Notes: generated by a model from the letters alone, not told the origin. Counted from the stretch's first letter, positions 53,516-64,000 are shown. The stretch: DNA of 64,000 nt from an uncultured Bacteroidales bacterium (GCA_944325505.1 CALVAJ010000006.1:1-64000); one strand, 5' to 3'. A program made the numbers and translations.

Positions 53516-56500
53516 CTAAAGCCCTTTTCCGTGACAGTTCTTGTATTTCTTGCCCGAACCGCACGGACACGGATCATTCCTTCCGACAGTCTTTTCCACA
53601 TGAACAGGCATTTTGGCTTTTGGCTCACCGCTGTTAGTGACAAGATCTGTCCTGCTGGTCTGCATCTGGCTCATATCCGGTTTGCGTGCAGGAGCGGATG
53701 CCTGGACAGAGTTGGCATCCCTGAGAGGAATGTGCGCCCTCATAAGGAATGACAGGATGTCCTTGCTGAGAGCCTCAAGCATTGCCTTGAAAAGGTTGAA
53801 ACTCTCGAACTTATAGATAAGGAGAGGGTCCTTCTGTTCATAAGAGGCATTCTGGACGGACTGTTTGAGGTCATCCATATCGCGCAGATGCTCTTTCCAG
53901 TGGTCATCTATCTGATAGAGCGTGATGGCCTTTGTCAGCGACCTTGCTATCTCCTTGCCTTCAGTCTCATATGCCTTCTTGAGATTTACCGACAGCGTGA
54001 GCATCTTGCGGCCGTCAGAAATAGGAATCGCTATATTCTGGTATATTGCGCCCTGCTTCTCGTAGACTTCCTTAATGATAGGATAAGCCCTCTGCGACAT
54101 GGCATCCATCCTCCTCCTGTATGTATCCTGCATGTTCTGGAAGAGCCTGTCTGAAAGCTCGGCCGGCTTGGCTCCGGCATAGAATTCCGCATCAAAACCA
54201 AGATCGATAGAAAGAGTGGCCATGACATACTCCGCAAATGAATCATAGTCATAGCCTGCACAAGTCTCCACTATGATCTCGGACATGTCCTGCATCATGT
54301 TCATGACATCGATCTCCACCCTTTCTCCTGAAAGTGCGTTCCTTCTTCTCGTGTAAATGACCTCCCTCTGGGAGTTCATGACATCATCATACTCGAGAAG
54401 CCGTTTACGTATGCCGAAGTTGTTCTCCTCGACTTTCTTCTGTGCCTTTTCAATAGAGTTGGAGAGCATATTGTTCTCCAGAGCCTCGTTTTCTTCCATG
54501 CCCAGCTTGTCCACGACACTGGCGATTCTCTCCGAGCCGAAAAGACGCATCAGTTTGTCCTCGAATGAAACGTAGAAAGTGGAAGAGCCCGGATCGCCCT
54601 GACGTCCTGCACGTCCTCGGAGCTGCCTGTCGACACGGCGGCTGTCATGACGCTCAGTTCCGATGATGGCAAGACCTCCGGCCTTACGGACTTCATCGGA
54701 AAGCTTGATATCGGTACCACGGCCTGCCATGTTGGTCGCAATGGTAACGGTACTTCTCTGTCCGGCCTGTGCGACCACTTCAGCCTCGCGGGCATGCTGC
54801 TTGGCATTGAGGACCTGATGTGAAATACCTCTGAGTTTCAGCATCCTGCTCAGGAGTTCCGAAGTTTCGACATCTGTAGTTCCGACCAGGACCGGACGGC
54901 CGGCTTTGGTAAGTTCCTCTATCCTGTTGATGACAGCCTCGTATTTGGCTTTCTTTGTCTTGTATATCTTGTCGTTCTCGTCGATTCTGGCGATTGGCTT
55001 GTTGGTAGGAATCACTACCACATCCAGCTTGTAGATGGACCAGAACTCGCCGGCTTCCGTTTCTGCAGTACCTGTCATACCAGCAAGTTTGTGGTACATG
55101 CGGAAATAGTTCTGCAGCGTGATGGTGGCGAAGGTCTGTGTTGCGGCCTCGACCTTTACATTCTCCTTGGCTTCCACAGCCTGATGGAGTCCGTCGCTCC
55201 AACGGCGGCCTTCCATGATACGTCCGGTCTGCTCGTCGACGATCTTCACCTTGTTGTCCATGATGACATAGTCGACATCCTTTTCGAACATCGCGTATGC
55301 CTTGAGAAGCTGGTTGACAGTATGTACCCTCTCTGACTTGAGGGCGAAGTCAGCCATGATCTGGTCTTTCCTGGCATGCTTTTCCTCCGCACTGAGATCG
55401 GATTTCTCGACCTCGGCAATCTCGCTGCCGACATCAGGAAGGATAAAGAACTTAGGATCAGAAAGGGTGCCGCTCAGCAGGTCGTGGCCGTTGTCTGTCA
55501 TTTCGACGGCATGCTGCTTCTCGTTTATGACGAAATAGAGAGGGTCGGTAACGACAGGCATCTCCCTTTCATTGTCCTGGATATAGTAGTTTTCCGTCCT
55601 CTGGAGCAACTGCTTCATACCCGGCTCGCTGAGGAACTTGATGAGAGGCTTGTATTTTGGAAGTCCCTTGTATGCCCTCAGAAGAAGCTTCCCGCCTTCC
55701 TTCTCGTCACCTGCGGCAATGAGTTTCTTCGCCTCATTCAGTGTATTGGTGACAAGGGTCCTCTGGTTGTTGTAAAGTTTCTCCACATACGGCTTGAACT
55801 CCATGAACTGCTGGTCGTCGCCTTTCGGCACAGGACCTGAAATTATCAGAGGGGTACGGGCGTCGTCGATAAGCACGGAATCGACCTCATCGACTATGGC
55901 ATAATGATGCTTGCGCTGCACAAGGTCTTTCTGGGAAACCGCCATATTGTCCCTCAGATAGTCAAAGCCGAACTCGTTGTTGGTTCCGAATGTAATGTCG
56001 CAGGCATATGCCTTTCTGCGGGCCTCGCTGTTCGGCTGATGCTTGTCGATGCAGTCTACTGAAAGTCCGTGGAACATATACAGAGGTCCCATCCACTCGG
56101 AGTCTCGTTTCGAAAGGTAATCATTGACTGTAACGACATGTACTCCCTTACCTGCCAATGCATTAAGGAATACAGGAAGCGTCGCGACAAGAGTCTTTCC
56201 TTCACCCGTAGCCATTTCGGCGATCTTTCCCTGATGAAGCACTATACCGCCGATAAGCTGGACATCATAATGGACCATATCCCAGGTGATCTCGTTTCCG
56301 CCGGCCATCCAATGGTTGTGCCAAATGGCATAGTCTCCGTCAATCTCCACAAAATCCTTGGTTGTACTCAGTATGCGGTCGAATTCAGTGGCTTTCACCC
56401 TAATAGTCTCGTTCTCCTTGAATCTGCGTGCCGTAGATTTCATCACTGCAAACGCGATCGGAAGTATCTCGTCAAGCACCTTCTCTATGTCCTCGTCCAC

Positions 56501-56785
56501 TTTCTTGACCAATTTGTCCGACTCGGTGGCAAGCGCCTCCTTCTGGTCGAGCGGGATATCCTTCTCAAGTTCTTCCTTTATCTGCGCGATCCTTTCCTCA
56601 TCGCCGGCAATCCTCTCACGGATAATACGTCTAAGCTCAGCCGACTTCTCCCTCAACTGGTCATCCGAAAGGCTGTCTATTTCAGGATAGGCAGCCAGCA
56701 CCTTCTGGAGGACAGGCTGCAGCTGCTTCAGGTCCCTTTCCGCCTTGGTCCCGAAGATCTTCTTGAAAACATCAGTAAATGACAT
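53516..56785 (-). CDS. secA: Protein translocase ATPase SecA
   Basis: A 1089-residue motor that drives preproteins through SecYEG. The long form is usual in Bacteroidota, and the insertion lies in the first nucleotide-binding region. Visible motifs are Walker [14 protein letters not shown] near 194, [16 protein letters not shown] near 296, and in the second motor domain [15 protein letters not shown] and [16 protein letters not shown]. The C-terminal zinc-binding tail [14 protein letters not shown], which binds SecB or ribosomes, is present. It has a complete predicted promoter and its own leader of about 66 nt. Confidence 0.97.
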   Translation of the reverse strand: MSFTDVFKKIFGTKAERDLKQLQPVLQKVLAAYPEIDSLSDDQLREKSAELRRIIRERIAGDEERIAQIKEELEKDIPLDQKEALATESDKLVKKVDEDIEKVLDEILPIAFAVMKSTARRFKENETIRVKATEFDRILSTTKDFVEIDGDYAIWHNHWMAGGNEITWDMVHYDVQLIGGIVLHQGKIAEMATGEGKTLVATLPVFLNALAGKGVHVVTVNDYLSKRDSEWMGPLYMFHGLSVDCIDKHQPNSEARRKAYACDITFGTNNEFGFDYLRDNMAVSQKDLVQRKHHYAIVDEVDSVLIDDARTPLIISGPVPKGDDQQFMEFKPYVEKLYNNQRTLVTNTLNEAKKLIAAGDEKEGGKLLLRAYKGLPKYKPLIKFLSEPGMKQLLQRTENYYIQDNEREMPVVTDPLYFVINEKQHAVEMTDNGHDLLSGTLSDPKFFILPDVGSEIAEVEKSDLSAEEKHARKDQIMADFALKSERVHTVNQLLKAYAMFEKDVDYVIMDNKVKIVDEQTGRIMEGRRWSDGLHQAVEAKENVKVEAATQTFATITLQNYFRMYHKLAGMTGTAETEAGEFWSIYKLDVVVIPTNKPIARIDENDKIYKTKKAKYEAVINRIEELTKAGRPVLVGTTDVETSELLSRMLKLRGISHQVLNAKQHAREAEVVAQAGQRSTVTIATNMAGRGTDIKLSDEVRKAGGLAIIGTERHDSRRVDRQLRGRAGRQGDPGSSTFYVSFEDKLMRLFGSERIASVVDKLGMEENEALENNMLSNSIEKAQKKVEENNFGIRKRLLEYDDVMNSQREVIYTRRRNALSGERVEIDVMNMMQDMSEIIVETCAGYDYDSFAEYVMATLSIDLGFDAEFYAGAKPAELSDRLFQNMQDTYRRRMDAMSQRAYPIIKEVYEKQGAIYQNIAIPISDGRKMLTLSVNLKKAYETEGKEIARSLTKAITLYQIDDHWKEHLRDMDDLKQSVQNASYEQKDPLLIYKFESFNLFKAMLEALSKDILSFLMRAHIPLRDANSVQASAPARKPDMSQMQTSRTDLVTNSGEPKAKMPVHVEKTVGRNDPCPCGSGKKYKNCHGKGL

Positions 56786-56856
56786 ATCTGTAATTGTTTT
56801 TATTTCAACTCAAAACTCCCGGTGTTTCCACATTAAAGCAGGAAACCGAAATCTTG

Positions 56857-56886
56857 CAAATTTAATCATATTATATGATAAAACAA
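56857..56886 (-). promoter_or_regulatory. Complete Bacteroidota promoter of secA
   Basis: On the minus strand -33 TTG (complement of 56884-56886), a 19-nt spacer and -7 TAAATTTG (complement of 56857-56864). Confidence 0.78.
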
Positions 56887-56932
56887 TACGAATCTTCAAG
56901 ACAGCGGACAAACAGAGCCATGCAATAACAGA

Positions 56933-56972
56933 AATCTCCGGAGCGCCTGCCAATGCAGTCTCTCCGGAGATT
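56933..56972 (-). terminator. Hairpin terminator after ettA
   Basis: AATCTCCGGAG (56933-56943) pairs perfectly with CTCCGGAGATT (56962-56972) around an 18-nt loop. It follows the ettA stop (57007) in the minus direction and precedes the secA promoter. The T-rich tail is short. Confidence 0.6.
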
Positions 56973-57006
56973 ATAAATGCCTTACTGACAGGATATAGAC
57001 CGGGGG

Positions 57007-58683
57007 CTACTCCATCAGTTTCTTGTATTTGAACCGCTTTGGAGTGACGTCCCCCATACGGCGTTTCTTGTTCTCCTCGTATTCAGAGTAGGAGCCTTCG
57101 AAGAAATACACCTCGGAATCGCCTTCAAAGGCGAGGATATGTGTGGCAATCCTGTCCAGGAACCAGCGGTCGTGCGAAATCACCACGGCACATCCGGCGA
57201 AATTCTCCAGGCCCTCCTCAAGGGCACGTATAGTATTTACATCCACATCATTGGTAGGCTCGTCAAGAAGCAGCACATTGCCTTCATCCTTCAGGGTCAG
57301 GGCAAGATGGAGCCTGTTCCTTTCTCCTCCGGAAAGCACTCCGCAAAGTTTTTCCTGATCAGCGCCGGAAAAGTTGAAGCGCGAGACATAGGCCCTGGCA
57401 TTGACATCCCTTTTCCCCAACTTTATGAATTCGCTGCCTCCGGATACGGTCTCGTAAACCGTCTTTTCCGGATCGATGCTTTTATGCTGCTGGTCCACAT
57501 AGGCAAGCTTGACCGTCTCGCCGATAGTGATTGTACCTGCATCCGGCTTTTCCAGTCCCATTATAAGTCGGAAAAGAGTGGTCTTTCCCGCACCGTTCGG
57601 ACCGATGACACCTACGATGCCTGCAGGCGGAAGGGTGAATGTAAGATGCTCGAACAGAAGCTTGTCTCCGTATGCTTTGGACACATCATTGAATTCAATG
57701 ACCTTGCTTCCAAGCCTCGGTCCATTGGGTATGAAGATCTCGAGATTCGCCTCCTTCTCCCTTCCGTCTTCACTTGCCAGTTTCTCGTATGCACCGAGTC
57801 GTGCCTTGGACTTCGCATGACGGGCTTTAGGAGCCATCCGCACCCACTCCAGCTCCCTCTCGAGTGTCTTGCGTCTTTTGCTCTCCTGTTTCTCCTCCAT
57901 AGCCAGTCTGGTACTCTTCTGGTCAAGCCATGAAGAATAGTTTCCTTTCCACGGAATTCCTTCTCCCCTGTCCAGTTCAAGTATCCATCCGGCCACATTA
58001 TCAAGAAAATAGCGGTCATGGGTAACGGCGATAACGGTCCCCTTGTACTGCTGAAGATGAGCCTCAAGCCACTGTATGCTCTCGGTATCGAGATGGTTGG
58101 TCGGTTCATCGAGCAAAAGCACATCAGGCTGCCTGAGCAGCAGCCGGCACAAAGCCACCCTTCTGCGTTCACCGCCGCTCAATGTAGCTACCTTTGCATC
58201 GGAAGGAGGGCACTGCAGGGCATCCATGGCCCTCTCAAGCTTGGAATCTATTTCCCATCCTCCGCAATGCTCGATCTTCTCGGTAAGCTCGCCCTGACGC
58301 TCTATCAGGGCGGCCATCTCGTCGTCCGACATCGGCTCGCAGAATTTCATGTTCACTTCTTCATATTCCTTCAGAAGATCCATTACTTCCTGCACACCTT
58401 CCTGAACGACTTCTATAACCGTCTTGTCAGGATCCATCTGCGGTTCCTGTTCAAGATAGCCCACAGAGTAACCTGGCGCCCATACTACCTCCCCCTGATA
58501 GCCTTTTTCGACTCCCGCTATAATTTTCATCAGGGTGGATTTTCCGGAGCCGTTCAGTCCTATTATACCTATCTTGGCGCCGTAAAAGAACGACAGATAG
58601 ATATCCTTGAGAATTACTTTATTGTTGTGAGGCAGAATTTTCCCCACACCGTTCATTGAAAAGATGATTTTTTCGTCTGCCAT
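57007..58683 (-). CDS. ettA: Energy-dependent translational throttle protein EttA (ABC-F)
   Basis: A 558-residue ribosome-bound ABC-F ATPase that gates the first elongation step according to energy status. Two ABC domains are complete: Walker A GLNGSGKSTLM near 42 and GPNGAGKTTLF near 357, signatures ATLSGGERRRVAL and GVLSGGERNRLHLA, and Walker B LLLDEPTNHLDTES and LLLDEPTNDVDVN. The linker with EWVRMAPKARHAKSKARL (the P-site tRNA-interacting region) is intact. It is unlike the broken Uup-type copy at 14135. The gene has its own promoter, which lies beside the AraC-type gene end. Confidence 0.95.
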   Translation of the reverse strand: MADEKIIFSMNGVGKILPHNNKVILKDIYLSFFYGAKIGIIGLNGSGKSTLMKIIAGVEKGYQGEVVWAPGYSVGYLEQEPQMDPDKTVIEVVQEGVQEVMDLLKEYEEVNMKFCEPMSDDEMAALIERQGELTEKIEHCGGWEIDSKLERAMDALQCPPSDAKVATLSGGERRRVALCRLLLRQPDVLLLDEPTNHLDTESIQWLEAHLQQYKGTVIAVTHDRYFLDNVAGWILELDRGEGIPWKGNYSSWLDQKSTRLAMEEKQESKRRKTLERELEWVRMAPKARHAKSKARLGAYEKLASEDGREKEANLEIFIPNGPRLGSKVIEFNDVSKAYGDKLLFEHLTFTLPPAGIVGVIGPNGAGKTTLFRLIMGLEKPDAGTITIGETVKLAYVDQQHKSIDPEKTVYETVSGGSEFIKLGKRDVNARAYVSRFNFSGADQEKLCGVLSGGERNRLHLALTLKDEGNVLLLDEPTNDVDVNTIRALEEGLENFAGCAVVISHDRWFLDRIATHILAFEGDSEVYFFEGSYSEYEENKKRRMGDVTPKRFKYKKLME

Positions 58684-58699
58684 AAGAATTACTTTGCTG

Positions 58700-58730
58700 C
58701 AAATATAGTCTTATCCGTACTTTATTCAAA
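58700..58730 (-). promoter_or_regulatory. Complete Bacteroidota promoter of ettA
   Basis: On the minus strand -33 TTTG (complement of 58727-58730), a 19-nt spacer and -7 TATATTTG (complement of 58700-58707). Predicted leader about 11 nt. The -33 lies 3 bp from the upstream gene's stop. Confidence 0.8.
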
Positions 58731-58733
58731 ATA

Positions 58734-59732
58734 TTACTCTGCACGCCTTGCCTTAGGCTCCATCCCGCACCTTGTACGCTTGCACCATTCTCCCGGTGAC
58801 TCATTGGTCACAAGTCGGAATGCCATATTGAACGATACTATAGTGTGGAATCCGCTGGCTTCGGCAAGTTCTGACACGCGGTAGCCGGGATTCTCTTTGA
58901 AAATTTCCATGGAATACATTATCCGGTGATAATTCACGAACTGACAGAAGTTCTTGCCGGTGTAGTCATTGATGGCTCTGGAAAGATATGCTTTATTCGT
59001 GTAGAGCTTCTTGGCGATCTGTCCGACCGTAATGTTTTCATCCAGATACGGCTTTTCTTCCTCAAACAAGGTCTGCAGCCTCGAATAAAGAATGCTCAGG
59101 TTACTCCCCTTTTCCGCCGGAGTTCTGACAGCCGCCGGAACCCGGGCTGCCGCAGGCCGTCTCCCGAACTGAATTTTTCCGGCAGGCCACGCGGCCGCAA
59201 CGTATAAATATACATAAAACAGAAGAGACAATGCTGAAAGCAGAAACAGCAATGCGGTTCCAGGACACAGCATGTAATACACTGCACCTAACAGCAGGAA
59301 AAAGGATATGGCCATGTTCAGCTGTTTCATAACGGGAATTCCGGCGCTGGAGACGGTCTCTACTCCAATGAAGACAGTCATTATCAATGCCAGGAACGCC
59401 GGGAAACATTTGGCAAGCGGCACTATATGCTCATGCATGTTCTTCAGCATCAGGAAAACCCTCACGGACGGAACGGCAAAGGCAAGGACTGCCATCAACA
59501 ACGGAAAAACCACGACCTTGCTTTTTACAGATCTGGCCTCTGACGGACAGAATATGAGAATCATGGCCGGAGCCATCATATCCACTACGGGAGAATCGAA
59601 CATTCCTGCATTGAAAAGTACATCAGACAAGACCATGCAGATGACCCCGGAGACAGACATCAGAGGAAGCATACTGGTGAATTTGTTCTTCCCCTTCTTT
59701 TTACTTACACATAACTCAGAACAAGTGACCAT
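58734..59732 (-). CDS. AraC-type transcription factor with N-terminal membrane domain
   Basis: A 332-residue protein. Residues about 20-185 are hydrophobic and read as four to six membrane helices. An AraC-type helix-turn-helix pair follows in the last 100 residues: LDENITVGQIAKKLYTNKAY (first helix-turn-helix) and YRVSELAEASGFHTIVSFNM (second), both intact, with the usual SPGEW ending. Membrane-anchored AraC regulators are frequent in Bacteroidota; the sensed signal is unknown. It lies between the YitT terminator and the ettA promoter. The target genes cannot be told from the sequence. Confidence 0.85.
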   Translation of the reverse strand: MVTCSELCVSKKKGKNKFTSMLPLMSVSGVICMVLSDVLFNAGMFDSPVVDMMAPAMILIFCPSEARSVKSKVVVFPLLMAVLAFAVPSVRVFLMLKNMHEHIVPLAKCFPAFLALIMTVFIGVETVSSAGIPVMKQLNMAISFFLLLGAVYYMLCPGTALLFLLSALSLLFYVYLYVAAAWPAGKIQFGRRPAAARVPAAVRTPAEKGSNLSILYSRLQTLFEEEKPYLDENITVGQIAKKLYTNKAYLSRAINDYTGKNFCQFVNYHRIMYSMEIFKENPGYRVSELAEASGFHTIVSFNMAFRLVTNESPGEWCKRTRCGMEPKARRAE

Positions 59733-59766
59733 AACAATTCAAATAACCTAATAAAATTCGAGCCGG

Positions 59767-59774
59767 CAAAAATA
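59767..59774 (-). promoter_or_regulatory. -7 promoter box for the AraC-type gene
   Basis: The complement reads TATTTTTG. Predicted leader about 29 nt. The nearest TTTG upstream is inside the YitT terminator stem, at only 15 nt. Confidence 0.45.
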
Positions 59775-59782
59775 CAATAAAA

Positions 59783-59810
59783 AGCCCCTCAAATATTACT
59801 TTGAGGGGTT
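59783..59810 (-). terminator. Terminator after the leuS-YitT series
   Basis: CCCCTCAAA (59785-59793) pairs perfectly with TTTGAGGGG (59800-59808) around a 6-nt loop. On the minus strand it is followed by CTTTTTATTG, a classic T-run. Confidence 0.85.
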
Positions 59811-59852
59811 GTAAAATTAAATTTTTATGTTTTTTAATATTTTTTCTCTTTT

Positions 59853-60791
59853 TTATGCCTTGTCCAGGGGTTCTCCATCCTGTACGGCAGGCCTGGCAGC
59901 ATTCGGGTCTTTCTTTTTCAGATTCAGACCGGTCTTTATCTCATCGAATCCTTCCCCATACACTCCGCTTGCAGAGGATACGGAAACAAAAGCCTTGTTG
60001 TCTATATTCTTGATAAGCGACACCAGTTCATGCAGCTGATGCTGGCGGATCACCACCAGAAGGACCCTGCTCTCCGACTGGGAATACCACCCTACCGACT
60101 GGAAAGCGGTAACGCCTCTGTGGAGATTCCTGGTGATACTGTCTGCTATTTCCTTGTACCGGGATGAAAAGATCAGGACCTGTGCCGAGGATTTCTGCCC
60201 TAGCAGGACAAAATCCACCATAAACGAGAATGTAACCATCACGACATAGCCGTAAATCATGTCTTCCAATGTCTTGCCCGGGATAAGCAGCACGGAGGCG
60301 ATTATGAATATGTCCGAAAACAGATACACTTTTCCGGGAGAAACGGGCCAGTATTTGTTTACTATCATGGCGGCTATGTCGGTTCCGCCCGTACTTCCTC
60401 CCCGCAGAAGGACAAGTCCGATACCCAAAGCTTCTACTATACCTCCGACAACGGCTATGAGAAGTTTGTTGTCAAACGTAATAACCCAGTCAAGTTTAGG
60501 GAATATGTCGAAAAGAAGGGTGGACAGTATTATGGCATATATCGTCTTGACCCCGAAAGCTTTTCCCAAAGCCAGGAATCCGAGAATAAGGAGAATGGCA
60601 TTGAGGATAAAGAACGAGACGGCCACAGGAATCCCTGTCGCGAAGAAAATTATCGTACAGAGTCCTGTCCCGCCTCCACTTGCTATCCCGTTGGGAATAA
60701 GGAATGAAGTCCACGAAAGACAATATATGACAATTCCGAATGTCAGGACTATATAGTCCCACACATGGGCAAGTATTTTCTTGGCGTTCAT
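59853..60791 (-). CDS. YitT family membrane protein
   Basis: A 312-residue inner-membrane protein with about six membrane helices (from about residue 8, DYIVLTFGIVIYCLSWTSFL) and a C-terminal DUF2179 domain (about 215-285, with LHRGVTAFQSVGWYSQSES and GEGFDEIK). The NGIASGGGTGL and LRGGSTGGTDIAAMIVNKYW motifs are family hallmarks. Function is not established for the family. It begins 11 bp after leuS and is probably co-transcribed, ending in a terminator. Confidence 0.9.
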   Translation of the reverse strand: MNAKKILAHVWDYIVLTFGIVIYCLSWTSFLIPNGIASGGGTGLCTIIFFATGIPVAVSFFILNAILLILGFLALGKAFGVKTIYAIILSTLLFDIFPKLDWVITFDNKLLIAVVGGIVEALGIGLVLLRGGSTGGTDIAAMIVNKYWPVSPGKVYLFSDIFIIASVLLIPGKTLEDMIYGYVVMVTFSFMVDFVLLGQKSSAQVLIFSSRYKEIADSITRNLHRGVTAFQSVGWYSQSESRVLLVVIRQHQLHELVSLIKNIDNKAFVSVSSASGVYGEGFDEIKTGLNLKKKDPNAARPAVQDGEPLDKA

Positions 60792-60802
60792 ATATCTGAC
60801 TG

Positions 60803-63568
60803 TTATTTAACGACTATATTCACTATTTTGCCCGGAACGACGATCATTTTTACGATATTGCCGTCACCGACATATTTCGATGTCTGTTCCAGTCCCCTCA
60901 CTTCAGCCTCGACTTCCTCCCTGGACATGTCTTTCGGAAGCTCTATGGTAAACCTTGTCTTCCCGTTGAAGGATACGGCATATGTGCAGCTGTCCTCGAT
61001 GACATATTTCGCGTCGTATTCAGGGAAAGAAGCGAATGAGATGCTTTCCTTATGTCCCAACGCCTCCCAAAGTTCCTCCGAAATATGAGGGGCGAACGGA
61101 GAAAGAAGGACGATGAGAGGTTCAAGGATTCCTCTTTTGCTGCATTTCAAGTCATAAAGTTCGTTGACCGCAATCATGAAAGCACTCACAGCCGTATTGA
61201 AAGAGAAATTCTCAATGTCCGTACGGGCCTTTCCTATAAGTTTGTGCAGAGTCTTGAGCTCCGCAGGGGTCGGCTGTTCATCCGTAACCGCCAGGCCGTC
61301 TTTGCCGTAAAAGAGTCTCCAGACACGTCTGAGGAATCTGTGGACTCCGTCTATGCCTTTCGTATCCCACGGTTTGGACTGCTCGAGTGGGCCGAGGAAC
61401 ATCTCATACAGGCGCAGAGTGTCAGCTCCGTAGGTATCGCATATCATATCCGGATTGACGACATTGAACATCGACTTGCTCATCTTCTCGGTCGCATAGC
61501 CGCATATGTACTCGCCATTCTCAAGTATGAACTCCGCATCCGTAAAATCAGGCATCCATTTTCTGAAAGCTTCTATATCAAGCCTGTCATTACGGACGAT
61601 ATTCACGTCGACATGGATTTCAGTCGTGTCGTAACTGTCTTTCAGTCCGCATGATACGAATTTATTGGTATTTATAATCCTGTAGACGAAATTTGACCGT
61701 CCCTGTATCATGCCCTGGTTTATAAGGCGTTTGAAAGGCTCCTTCTCGCATACATAGCCGAGATCATACAGGAATTTGTTCCAGAAGCGCGAATATATCA
61801 GATGTCCTGTCGCATGCTCCGTACCTCCGATATAAAGGTCCACATTCCTCCAGTACCCGTCAGCTTCTCTGCTCACCAGAGCGTTTTCATTGTGAGGGTC
61901 CATATACCTCAGATAGTATGCGCTGCTGCCCGCGAATCCCGGCATCGTGCTTTTCTCCAGCGGCCACCCTTCGTATGTCCAGTCAGAAGCACGGGCAAGA
62001 GGAGGCTCACCGCTTTCAGTAGGAAGATACTTGTCTACTTCAGGAAGCTGGAGCGGCAGTTTTTCAAACGGGACAGGCTTCGGTATTCCATTCTCGTAAT
62101 ATATCGGGAACGGTTCTCCCCAATATCTCTGGCGCGAAAATATGGCATCGCGCAGCCTGTAATTGACCTTACGGTGCCCTATGCCATGCTTTTCGACATA
62201 ATCTATCGCAGCCGGAATGGCTTCCCTGACGGTCATGCCGTCGAGAAAGCCCGAATTGCACATTATTCCTTCTTTGGCGTCGAAACTGGACTCGCTTACG
62301 TCGCATCCTTCTATCAAAGGGATAATCGGCAGATTGAAATGCCTTGCGAAAGCATAGTCTCTGCTGTCATGTGCCGGTACGGCCATTATGGCTCCTGTTC
62401 CGTATCCGGCCAGGACATATTCCGAAATCCATACCGGAACCTTATTCCCTGTCAGAGGGTTTACGGCATACGAACCGGAAAAGACACCGGTGATTTTCCT
62501 CGTCTCGGCAAGCCTTTCCCTTTCAGTCTTTTTCTTTACCTCATTGAGATACGCCTCTACCGCAGGCTTCTGCTCATCAGATGTGAGCTTCTCCACCCAT
62601 TCGCTTTCCGGGGCCAGGACCATGAATGTCACTCCGAAAACAGTATCGGCCCTCGTCGTGAATATGTGCATATCGAACTCGCGGCTGCCGTTGTACGCCT
62701 TGAACACCATCTCCGCACCCTGGGACCGGCCGATCCAGTTACGCTGCATGTCCTTGAGGGAATCAGTCCAGTCCAGGCCTTCAAGGTCCTCCAGCAGGCG
62801 CTCCGCATAGGCCGACACCCTGAGCTGCCACTGGGTCATCTTTTTCTGCTCTACAGGATAGCCTCCGCGGACAGAGTATCCTTCCTTGACCTCGTCATTC
62901 GCAAGGACGGTTCCAAGTGCCGGACACCAGTTGACGGAAGTTTCTCCCTGATAGGCGATCCGGTAGTTCATCAGGACATCGGATTTTTCCTTATCCGACA
63001 TCGATTTCCACTGCTCTGCAGTGAAAACAAGTTCTTTCGAACAGGCGGCATCGACACCTGCAGACCCGGATTCTGAAAAAGCCTTTTCAAGCTCTGAAAC
63101 CGGCATCGCCTTCTGCAGCTTGTTGTCATAATAGCTGCCGAACATTTTCAGAAAGGCCCACTGTGTCCACTTATAGTACCGGGGATCGCAAGTTCTCACT
63201 TCTCGCGACCAGTCATATGAAAAGCCTATTCTGTCAAGCTGTTCACGGTATCTTGCAATATTCTTCTCTGTAGTCACTGCCGGATGCTGTCCTGTCTGGA
63301 TTGCATACTGCTCGGCAGGAAGGCCGAAAGCGTCGTAACCCATAGGATGCAGGACGTTGAATCCGCACAAGCGCTTGTATCTGCTGTATATGTCGCTGGC
63401 TATATATCCCAGAGGATGGCCTACATGCAAGCCCGCTCCCGATGGATACGGAAACATGTCAAGCACATAATACTTCGGTCTGGAAGTATCCTCTACCGCC
63501 TTGAATGTCTGGTGCTCGGACCAGAATGACTGCCACTTCTTTTCAATTTTCCTGAAATCGTATTCCAT
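60803..63568 (-). CDS. leuS: Leucyl-tRNA synthetase
   Basis: A 921-residue class I synthetase that charges tRNA-Leu. Visible motifs are the HIGH-equivalent [18 protein letters not shown] near 41-58, the editing domain with [18 protein letters not shown] near 390, and the KMSKS loop [14 protein letters not shown] near 702. The N-terminus [14 protein letters not shown] is the family start. Length is normal. It is transcribed toward the YitT gene. No promoter box of the consensus type was seen in the 43 bp before it, so it may share a transcript with the upstream TonB-domain gene. Confidence 0.96.
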   Translation of the reverse strand: MEYDFRKIEKKWQSFWSEHQTFKAVEDTSRPKYYVLDMFPYPSGAGLHVGHPLGYIASDIYSRYKRLCGFNVLHPMGYDAFGLPAEQYAIQTGQHPAVTTEKNIARYREQLDRIGFSYDWSREVRTCDPRYYKWTQWAFLKMFGSYYDNKLQKAMPVSELEKAFSESGSAGVDAACSKELVFTAEQWKSMSDKEKSDVLMNYRIAYQGETSVNWCPALGTVLANDEVKEGYSVRGGYPVEQKKMTQWQLRVSAYAERLLEDLEGLDWTDSLKDMQRNWIGRSQGAEMVFKAYNGSREFDMHIFTTRADTVFGVTFMVLAPESEWVEKLTSDEQKPAVEAYLNEVKKKTERERLAETRKITGVFSGSYAVNPLTGNKVPVWISEYVLAGYGTGAIMAVPAHDSRDYAFARHFNLPIIPLIEGCDVSESSFDAKEGIMCNSGFLDGMTVREAIPAAIDYVEKHGIGHRKVNYRLRDAIFSRQRYWGEPFPIYYENGIPKPVPFEKLPLQLPEVDKYLPTESGEPPLARASDWTYEGWPLEKSTMPGFAGSSAYYLRYMDPHNENALVSREADGYWRNVDLYIGGTEHATGHLIYSRFWNKFLYDLGYVCEKEPFKRLINQGMIQGRSNFVYRIINTNKFVSCGLKDSYDTTEIHVDVNIVRNDRLDIEAFRKWMPDFTDAEFILENGEYICGYATEKMSKSMFNVVNPDMICDTYGADTLRLYEMFLGPLEQSKPWDTKGIDGVHRFLRRVWRLFYGKDGLAVTDEQPTPAELKTLHKLIGKARTDIENFSFNTAVSAFMIAVNELYDLKCSKRGILEPLIVLLSPFAPHISEELWEALGHKESISFASFPEYDAKYVIEDSCTYAVSFNGKTRFTIELPKDMSREEVEAEVRGLEQTSKYVGDGNIVKMIVVPGKIVNIVVK

Positions 63569-63611
63569 ATATTATTATAACAATATTTATTCCCCTATCA
63601 CTATTTGTTCT

Positions 63612-64000
63612 TTACCATGTCTGTCTGCGCCCGTTTATTCCAAACCCGCCGCCCTTGGCCTTCTTTTCTAGCCTGAATTCTACCGGAAGAGTCATGGAAC
63701 TGCTGACTTTCTGCCCGTTTACCCTCGCCGGCCTCCATTTCGGAGAAGCGCTTATGACCTTGACAGCTTCGGCATCGAGCAGAGGGTCCGCACTTTTTAC
63801 CACCTCGACATCCCTGACCTTGCCGTCCTTGTCTATCACGAAACTGACATGAACGGTACCTTGTATGCCGTCCTTTACAGCCTGGTCCGGATATTTGAGA
63901 TACGGATACACCCATTTTGTCAGGAACTGACGTGGATCGGTGCTGTTAAGGAAGGACGGCTTGTAATCGCATTCATAATAAGGAATGACATCATCTTTCA
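63612..64000 (-). CDS. TonB C-terminal domain protein (5' end outside window)
   Basis: The frame is open to the window edge on the minus strand, so the start is outside. The visible 129 residues contain DDVIPYYECDYKPSFLN, then a complete TonB C-terminal-type domain (KYPDQAVKDGIQGTVHVSF, DKDGKVRDVEVVKSADPLLD, ISASPKWRPARVNGQ) and a basic, Gly-rich end. It resembles the first TonB-like domain of the M56 protein at 1783-3693. Whether it is a stand-alone TonB or the tail of an M56-type protein needs the upstream sequence. It is 43 bp upstream of leuS. Confidence 0.85.
   Translation of the reverse strand, partial: KDDVIPYYECDYKPSFLNSTDPRQFLTKWVYPYLKYPDQAVKDGIQGTVHVSFVIDKDGKVRDVEVVKSADPLLDAEAVKVISASPKWRPARVNGQKVSSSMTLPVEFRLEKKAKGGGFGINGRRQTW

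Noticed and set aside
61802-63076. 424-codon open frame antisense to leuS
   Set aside because: It mirrors leuS codons, has no family motif, and the leuS product is complete with HIGH and KMSKS motifs.
1-64000. tRNA, rRNA, CRISPR, insertion sequence or prophage
   Set aside because: No cloverleaf sequence, spaced repeat array, transposase or phage motif was seen; gene-free gaps are mostly below 280 bp and hold promoters or terminators.

Overview
The window is a chromosomal segment of a member of the Bacteroidota, most likely order Bacteroidales. The evidence is a SusC/SusD outer-membrane pair, BACON-type and FimB/Mfa2-type surface lipoproteins, bactofilin, the TIGR02757 family, a 30-residue AURKAIP1/Cox24-type ribosomal protein, and many copies of the Bacteroidota -7 promoter box TAnnTTTG, several with a -33 TTG at 19-nt spacing. 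Arg codons AGG/AGA are common. I could not assign a genus. I saw no tRNA, rRNA, CRISPR array, insertion sequence or phage.

Layout. 1-1766: end of methylglyoxal synthase, then argH. 1783-4072 (minus): BlaI-type repressor and M56 membrane peptidase with TonB-like C-terminal domains, with a likely autoregulatory operator upstream. 4249-12723 (plus): TIGR02757 protein, zeta-toxin-like kinase, TldD/PmbA pair, SlyD-like isomerase with a Cys/His-rich tail, DMT transporter, glycosyltransferase and TrkA. 12729-17293: alpha-L-fucosidase, an ABC-F gene broken by an in-frame TAG, and an anaerobic sulfatase-maturase-type radical SAM protein. 17367-19409 (minus): HU, the tiny ribosomal protein and RNase E/G. 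19659-30339: lon-ung-coaD, a double-thioredoxin protein, lnt, a LysE exporter, a DUF362 ferredoxin-like protein, and a PASTA protein overlapping a pseudouridine synthase.

30377-42200 (minus) is the accessory region and the most interesting part: SusC, SusD, a multi-domain BACON-like lipoprotein, a calcineurin phosphoesterase fused to a glycerophosphodiester phosphodiesterase, and a second calcineurin phosphoesterase lipoprotein. No glycosidase is present, so I read it as a possible phosphodiester-scavenging locus. 42539-49328 holds a giant AsmA-like protein, a PhoU-like DUF47 protein and two fimbrial-type lipoproteins. 49342-64000 is mainly core genes: uvrA, hsp20, bactofilin, secA, ettA, a membrane-embedded AraC-type regulator, a YitT protein, leuS and a truncated TonB C-terminal protein at the edge.

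Gene-scale calls rest on translated motifs and lengths. Promoter and terminator calls rest on visible consensus boxes and inverted repeats, and are predictions. No database search, alignment or folding program was run.
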